A DNA stretch of 64,000 bases from Glaciecola sp965658765 (GTDB lineage Bacteria > Pseudomonadota > Gammaproteobacteria > Enterobacterales > Alteromonadaceae), in assembly GCA_965658765.1 (NCBI GenBank), contig CBFHTO010000007.1, positions 17,273 to 81,272 on the forward strand, written 5' to 3'. How positions within the stretch are numbered: position 1 is the first letter of the stretch; every line of letters begins with the position of its first letter. Below the pieces are notes generated by a model. The model searched no databases and was not told where the DNA came from. It worked only from the letters and a program-made list of their open reading frames with translations. Position numbers and translations under genes: made by a program. Shown here piece by piece: positions 59,853-64,000 of this stretch.

Positions 59853-62453
59853 ATGCGTTTAGACAAATTTACTAGCAAATTTCAGCTTGCGATCTCAGAT
59901 GCGCAGTCACTCGCACTAGGCAGAGATAATCAGTATATCGAGCCTGTACACTTAATGTCGGCAATGCTTAATCAACAGGGCACTAGCATAAGACCGCTAC
60001 TTGACCACACTGGAATAAACGTAAATGCATTACGTTCAACTCTAAACGAAGCGGTGGAAAAATTGCCGCGTATTCAAGGCGCGGGCGCTGATGTGCAGCT
60101 TGGCCGCGATACGGTTCGAATTCTTAATATGTGCGATAAAATCGCTCAGAAACGGAAAGATGATTTCATTAGTAGCGAGATTTTTGTTTTAGCTGCAGTC
60201 GAAGAAAGCTCGCAACTTGGTCAAATACTACAAAAATTAGGGTTGAATAAGTCAAAAATTGAGCAAGCCATTGAGCACGTTAGAAATGGTCAAAATGTCA
60301 CTGACCAAAACGCCGAAGACATGCGCCAAGCCTTAGAAAAATATACTAGTGATCTTACTGAACGCGCAGAACAGGGTAAGCTAGACCCAGTAATTGGACG
60401 AGATGATGAAATTCGAAGAACCATACAAGTGCTTCAAAGAAGAACAAAAAACAATCCAGTATTAATAGGCGAGCCTGGCGTTGGTAAAACTGCCATTGCC
60501 GAAGGCTTAGCTCAACGAATTATTAACTCTGAGGTACCAGAGGGGCTAAAAAACAAACGAGTCTTGTCGCTTGATATGGGTTCTTTACGGGCAGGTGCGA
60601 AGTACCGTGGTGAATTTGAAGAACGTTTGAAGTCAGTTTTGAACGAATTGGCGAAAGAAGAAGGTCGAGTGATTCTGTTCATTGATGAATTGCATACAAT
60701 GGTTGGCGCTGGAAAAGGCGAGGGCGCTATGGACGCTGGAAATATGTTAAAGCCAGCGCTGGCTCGTGGTGAGCTACATTGTGTTGGAGCAACTACCCTA
60801 GATGAATACCGCCAATACATTGAAAAAGATGCCGCTTTAGAACGGCGTTTTCAAAAAGTTCAGGTCGATCAGCCTTCAGTTGAAGATACCATTGCTATAC
60901 TTCGTGGGCTGAAAGAGCGTTATGAACTCCACCACTCAGTCAATATTACCGACCCAGCAATTGTCGCTGCGGCTAGTTTGTCACACAGGTATATAAGCGA
61001 CCGTCAATTGCCAGATAAAGCTATTGATTTAATTGACGAAGCTGCTTCTAGTATTCGCTTACAAATTGACTCTAAGCCCGAAGATATGGACAAGTTAGAT
61101 CGTAGAATTATTCAGTTGAAATTAGAAGAACAAGCTTTGGCGAAAGAAACAGACAGTGCCAGTCACAAACGTTTAGAGGTCATTGAGTTAGAGCGTGAAC
61201 AAGCTGAACTTAAATATTCCGAGCTCGAAAAGGTTTGGAATCGCGAAAAAGATGCCATGCAAGGTACGCAAGGCATAAAAGCCGAGTTGGAGCAGGCAAA
61301 ATTGGATTTAGAAATTGCTCGTCGTGCCTCTGATCTAAGTCGTATGTCTGAACTACAGTATGGCAAAATTCCTGAGTTAGAGTCTCGCCTGGAAAAAGCA
61401 TCGGAACATCAAGTGAGTGAAAATTCTCTTTTGAAAAACAAAGTAACTGACGTAGAGATTGCAGATGTGCTTTCTCGATGGACTGGCATTCCTGTTTCAA
61501 AAATGCTCGAGGGCGAAAAAGACAAATTAATACGAATGGAAGAAGTACTTGGTAAACGAGTGGTTGGTCAGAGCGAAGCCGTGTCGGCGGTGTCCAACGC
61601 AATCCGAAGAAGTCGTTCTGGACTAGCGGATCCAGACCGTCCAATGGGTTCATTTTTATTCTTAGGGCCAACAGGTGTAGGTAAAACTGAGCTTTGTAAA
61701 GCGCTCGCGCAATTCATGTTTGATACTCCAGAGGCAATGGTTCGAATCGATATGTCTGAATTTATGGAGAAGCATTCTGTTTCTCGCTTAGTTGGCGCAC
61801 CTCCCGGATATGTTGGCTATGAAGAGGGGGGATATTTGACTGAAGCGGTCAGACGGAAGCCTTATTCAGTCATTTTGTTGGATGAAGTAGAAAAAGCACA
61901 TCCTGATGTTTTTAATATTCTTTTGCAAGTGCTCGACGATGGACGTCTAACCGACGGACAAGGAAGAACCGTAAATTTTAAAAATACAGTTATCATAATG
62001 ACGTCAAATTTAGGCTCAGATATTATTCAAGCTCAAAACAGCGTTGGTTCGACTAGTAAGACTGACGAGTCAAGCTACAACGAAATGAAGCAGAGTATTA
62101 TGCAGGTGGTGGGTACGCACTTTAGACCTGAATTTATCAACCGAGTTGATGATATAGTGGTGTTTCACTCGCTTGCGTTGGAACATATCAAGTCGATCGC
62201 TAAAATACAGTTGGCGTCTCTACGACAGAGGCTTCACGAAATGGGATACAAACTTGAAATCTCAGCTACTGCTCTAGACAAACTGGCCGAAGCGGGCTTT
62301 GATCCAGTCTATGGCGCGAGGCCTCTAAAGCGGGCAATACAAGTCGATATCGAGAACCCATTAGCTCAAGCTTTGTTAGAAGACAAAGTAATCGGTGATG
62401 TGGTTCGAATTGATGTTGAAAATGAAAGGTTTGTTGTGGCAAGCGCTAAGTAA
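59853..62453 (+). CDS. clpB: Disaggregase chaperone ClpB
   Basis: A hexameric AAA+ disaggregase that works with DnaK to rescue proteins from aggregates. N-terminal repeats (about 1-145), two ATPase modules with Walker A GEPGVGKTA and GPTGVGKTE, and a coiled M-domain (about 410-530) are all present. The length of 866 is normal. No GTG matching the E. coli internal start at residue 149 is seen; ATG at residue 157 could serve. Under a sigma-32-type promoter. Confidence 0.98.
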   Translation: MRLDKFTSKFQLAISDAQSLALGRDNQYIEPVHLMSAMLNQQGTSIRPLLDHTGINVNALRSTLNEAVEKLPRIQGAGADVQLGRDTVRILNMCDKIAQKRKDDFISSEIFVLAAVEESSQLGQILQKLGLNKSKIEQAIEHVRNGQNVTDQNAEDMRQALEKYTSDLTERAEQGKLDPVIGRDDEIRRTIQVLQRRTKNNPVLIGEPGVGKTAIAEGLAQRIINSEVPEGLKNKRVLSLDMGSLRAGAKYRGEFEERLKSVLNELAKEEGRVILFIDELHTMVGAGKGEGAMDAGNMLKPALARGELHCVGATTLDEYRQYIEKDAALERRFQKVQVDQPSVEDTIAILRGLKERYELHHSVNITDPAIVAAASLSHRYISDRQLPDKAIDLIDEAASSIRLQIDSKPEDMDKLDRRIIQLKLEEQALAKETDSASHKRLEVIELEREQAELKYSELEKVWNREKDAMQGTQGIKAELEQAKLDLEIARRASDLSRMSELQYGKIPELESRLEKASEHQVSENSLLKNKVTDVEIADVLSRWTGIPVSKMLEGEKDKLIRMEEVLGKRVVGQSEAVSAVSNAIRRSRSGLADPDRPMGSFLFLGPTGVGKTELCKALAQFMFDTPEAMVRIDMSEFMEKHSVSRLVGAPPGYVGYEEGGYLTEAVRRKPYSVILLDEVEKAHPDVFNILLQVLDDGRLTDGQGRTVNFKNTVIIMTSNLGSDIIQAQNSVGSTSKTDESSYNEMKQSIMQVVGTHFRPEFINRVDDIVVFHSLALEHIKSIAKIQLASLRQRLHEMGYKLEISATALDKLAEAGFDPVYGARPLKRAIQVDIENPLAQALLEDKVIGDVVRIDVENERFVVASAK

Positions 62454-62594
62454 ACAACATTTTCACTTACCTTTTTTTTGGCTCGAAAGTATTAGTACGC
62501 CTTTGGTCCGATGGTGTAAATTGATTCACATCTGCTAATAAACATGAAGTGAATGTAAATTTTCGTTATCATTCGTGCTCTATCAGGAGATTAT

Positions 62595-63428
62595 ATGAAA
62601 ACAAACGATAAAAAGCGCGGAATCTATTTACTGCCTAATTTACTGACAACTGCAGGCTTATTCTCGGGTTTTTATGCCATTGTTATGTCGATGAACGGTC
62701 ATTTTGAGCCAGCAGCGATTGCTATTTTCGTTGCAATGATTTTTGATGGTCTTGATGGTCGAGTTGCTAGGATAACGAATACTCAATCTGAATTTGGCGC
62801 TGAATATGACTCTATGGCTGACATGGTATCGTTTGGTCTTGCTCCCGCATTAGTTGCGTATAACTTTGGCCTTACTGATCTTGGTAAGATAGGGTGGTTA
62901 GCAGCGTTTATATACGTAGCAGGTGCGGCATTGCGTCTGGCAAGATTTAATACACAAGTAGGAGTTGCAGACCAGCGATTCTTCCAAGGTTTGGCAAGCC
63001 CCGCAGCAGCAGCAGTCGTTGCTGGCTTTGTCTGGGTATGTATTGACCATGATATCAACGGCAATGATTACGGAATTATCGTCGCAATCGTAACAGGTAT
63101 TGCAGGTTTATTGATGGTAAGTAATTTCAAGTACAACTCATTCAAAGAAGTGGATTGGCATGGAAAAGTTCCATTTGTTGCCCTTCTAGTTATTATGATG
63201 ATTTTCATCATTGTTGCGACAGCACCTTCTTTAGTTCTCTTCTTAGTATTCTTACTTTATACAATAGCAGGCCCTGTAAACACCTTTAGAACAGTTGAAA
63301 AGGTAACGCTAGAAGATGTAGTTGGTGAAACAAGTAAAGATGCCGACTTTATGGAAGTTGAAGAGCAGGCTGAAGTAACATCGGAAGATAAAGACATTAA
63401 AGAGGAAAGTGAAAGCGGTAAACAATAG
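62595..63428 (+). CDS. pssA: CDP-diacylglycerol-serine O-phosphatidyltransferase
   Basis: Makes phosphatidylserine, the precursor of phosphatidylethanolamine. It is the membrane CDP-alcohol phosphotransferase type, not the phospholipase-D-like type of E. coli. The signature DGLDGRVARI, then GAEYDSMAD, holds the DGx2AR...GxxxDxxxD pattern. About seven to eight membrane helices are expected. The C-terminal tail (about 237-277) is strongly acidic and unusual. TCAGGAG precedes the ATG. Confidence 0.95.
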   Translation: MKTNDKKRGIYLLPNLLTTAGLFSGFYAIVMSMNGHFEPAAIAIFVAMIFDGLDGRVARITNTQSEFGAEYDSMADMVSFGLAPALVAYNFGLTDLGKIGWLAAFIYVAGAALRLARFNTQVGVADQRFFQGLASPAAAAVVAGFVWVCIDHDINGNDYGIIVAIVTGIAGLLMVSNFKYNSFKEVDWHGKVPFVALLVIMMIFIIVATAPSLVLFLVFLLYTIAGPVNTFRTVEKVTLEDVVGETSKDADFMEVEEQAEVTSEDKDIKEESESGKQ

Positions 63429-63962
63429 GAAGCTTTTAGCTACAAATGGTATCTTGGTTCTGGCCGACAAACCAATATATATAGCTATCAAAAAGCTTTT
63501 GCTTTAAATAGTATTTTTGTCAAAGTCTTGAGCGGTACTTAATATATGTGATTTGTAATGTATTAAGTACCGATATAATTTTAGAAGACTTATTTTTACT
63601 ACACATTGAATCCTCGCAGTTTACATTTACAATGAATCCAATGTGCCGTATACGTATTACTCATACTTCATCGGCGGAATTTCGTGTGGGCTATTTTAAT
63701 GTACAGCACCACACGGCACTTCAATTTCACTTCTGCGTTTGCTTAAGGCACTTACCGCTGCAAAGCGATACAAAAAAATCAACAGACCTTAATTCATTAC
63801 TTGCTTAACAAAGTTAGAAGCAAGTCATCCTAGTCGAATTGCAGTTGTTAGGGGTAACAAAACAAAGAGGTGGCTTAAGAGAAAGTAATGAAATATGTAT
63901 TTTGCTACCGTCTACTTACTAAGCGAATAAAATAAAAAATGCGTCTTTTCTCGAAAATAAGG
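63429..63962. other. Gene-free region after pssA with inverted repeats
   Basis: No convincing gene. A perfect 12-bp inverted repeat, CGGTACTTAATA (63533-63544) with TATTAAGTACCG (63561-63572), extends to 15 bp with one wobble. Another, CGTGTGG (63683-63689) with CCACACG (63709-63715), follows. These may terminate pssA or be control sites. Confidence 0.5.
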
Positions 63963-64000
63963 TTGACCGCATACTAGAAGCGTGTAGAATGCGCGCTCGC
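63963..64000 (+). promoter_or_regulatory. Strong rRNA-type promoter at the window's end
   Basis: TTGACC (63963-63968), 16 bases, then TAGAAT (63985-63990) and a GC-rich discriminator GCGCGCTCGC, the hallmark of stringently controlled rRNA P1 promoters. An A/T-rich stretch precedes it. In E. coli rrnG lies just past clpB, so a 16S rRNA gene beyond base 64000 is likely but not seen. Confidence 0.65.

Noticed and set aside
63548..63808. Open frame of 86 codons after pssA
   Set aside because: No recognisable domain, no ribosome site, and it overlaps two inverted repeats in a region that looks non-coding. Likely chance.

Overview
The window is a continuous stretch of chromosome from a gammaproteobacterium. 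Gene content and order point to a marine, Alteromonadales- or Vibrio-like lineage: a Na+-type flagellar stator (pomAB) beside xseB-ispA-dxs, the rpoE-rseABC-lepA-lepB-rnc-era block, smp/serB-PilZ-radA, and bamD-rluD-pgeF-clpB running toward a probable rRNA operon. The DNA is rather AT-rich and base and codon use look even throughout. I see no insertion sequence, prophage, CRISPR array or tRNA gene. Genus cannot be fixed from this alone.

Layout. 1-9.3 kb: the end of ispH and a type IV pilus minor-pilin cluster (pilV-pilW-pilX-pilY1-pilE), met head-on by two fimT/gspH-type pseudopilin genes. 9.4-21 kb: nadE-glnB, slyD, ygfZ, sdhE with an unusual ygfX-like partner, a MaoC-like hydratase with a FadL-type porin, nadB, then the sigma-E operon rpoE-rseA-rseB-rseC. 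21-27 kb: lepA-lepB-rnc-era, followed by pdxH and a tatD gene where recO-pdxJ often sits. 27-38 kb: smp, serB, a large tandem-PilZ protein, radA, an HMG-CoA reductase, ettA and a solitary lpxD. 37.6-45 kb: glyA, nrdR, the riboflavin genes ribD-ribE-ribBX-ribH, then nusB-thiL-pgpA. 45-50 kb: xseB-ispA-dxs facing away from pomA-pomB. 50-57 kb: a stress and lipid-modification island: a five-gene minus-strand operon (NTF2-like, SDR, FAD oxidoreductase, DUF1365, Cfa-like methyltransferase) opposite a LON-domain gene and an ECF sigma factor with its ChrR anti-sigma. 57-64 kb: bamD, rluD, pgeF, clpB, pssA and a gene-free region ending in a strong rRNA-type promoter.

How the parts work together. Envelope quality control (sigma-E, BamD, LepB), translation and RNA functions (LepA, EttA, RNase III, Era, NusB, RluD) and cofactor synthesis (NAD, PLP, flavin, thiamine diphosphate, isoprenoids) dominate. 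The most distinctive parts are: the PilY1 tip adhesin with two tandem beta-sandwich-like domains inserted in its VWA domain; the ChrR/ECF island, whose Cfa-like enzyme has lost two of the residues used by classical cyclopropane synthases, suggesting a different membrane-lipid product; an HMG-CoA reductase beside non-mevalonate pathway genes; a RibBX protein with a dead cyclohydrolase domain; and a cysteine-rich YgfX-like protein paired with SdhE.

All functions are read from sequence motifs and remembered family features; no database search was run.
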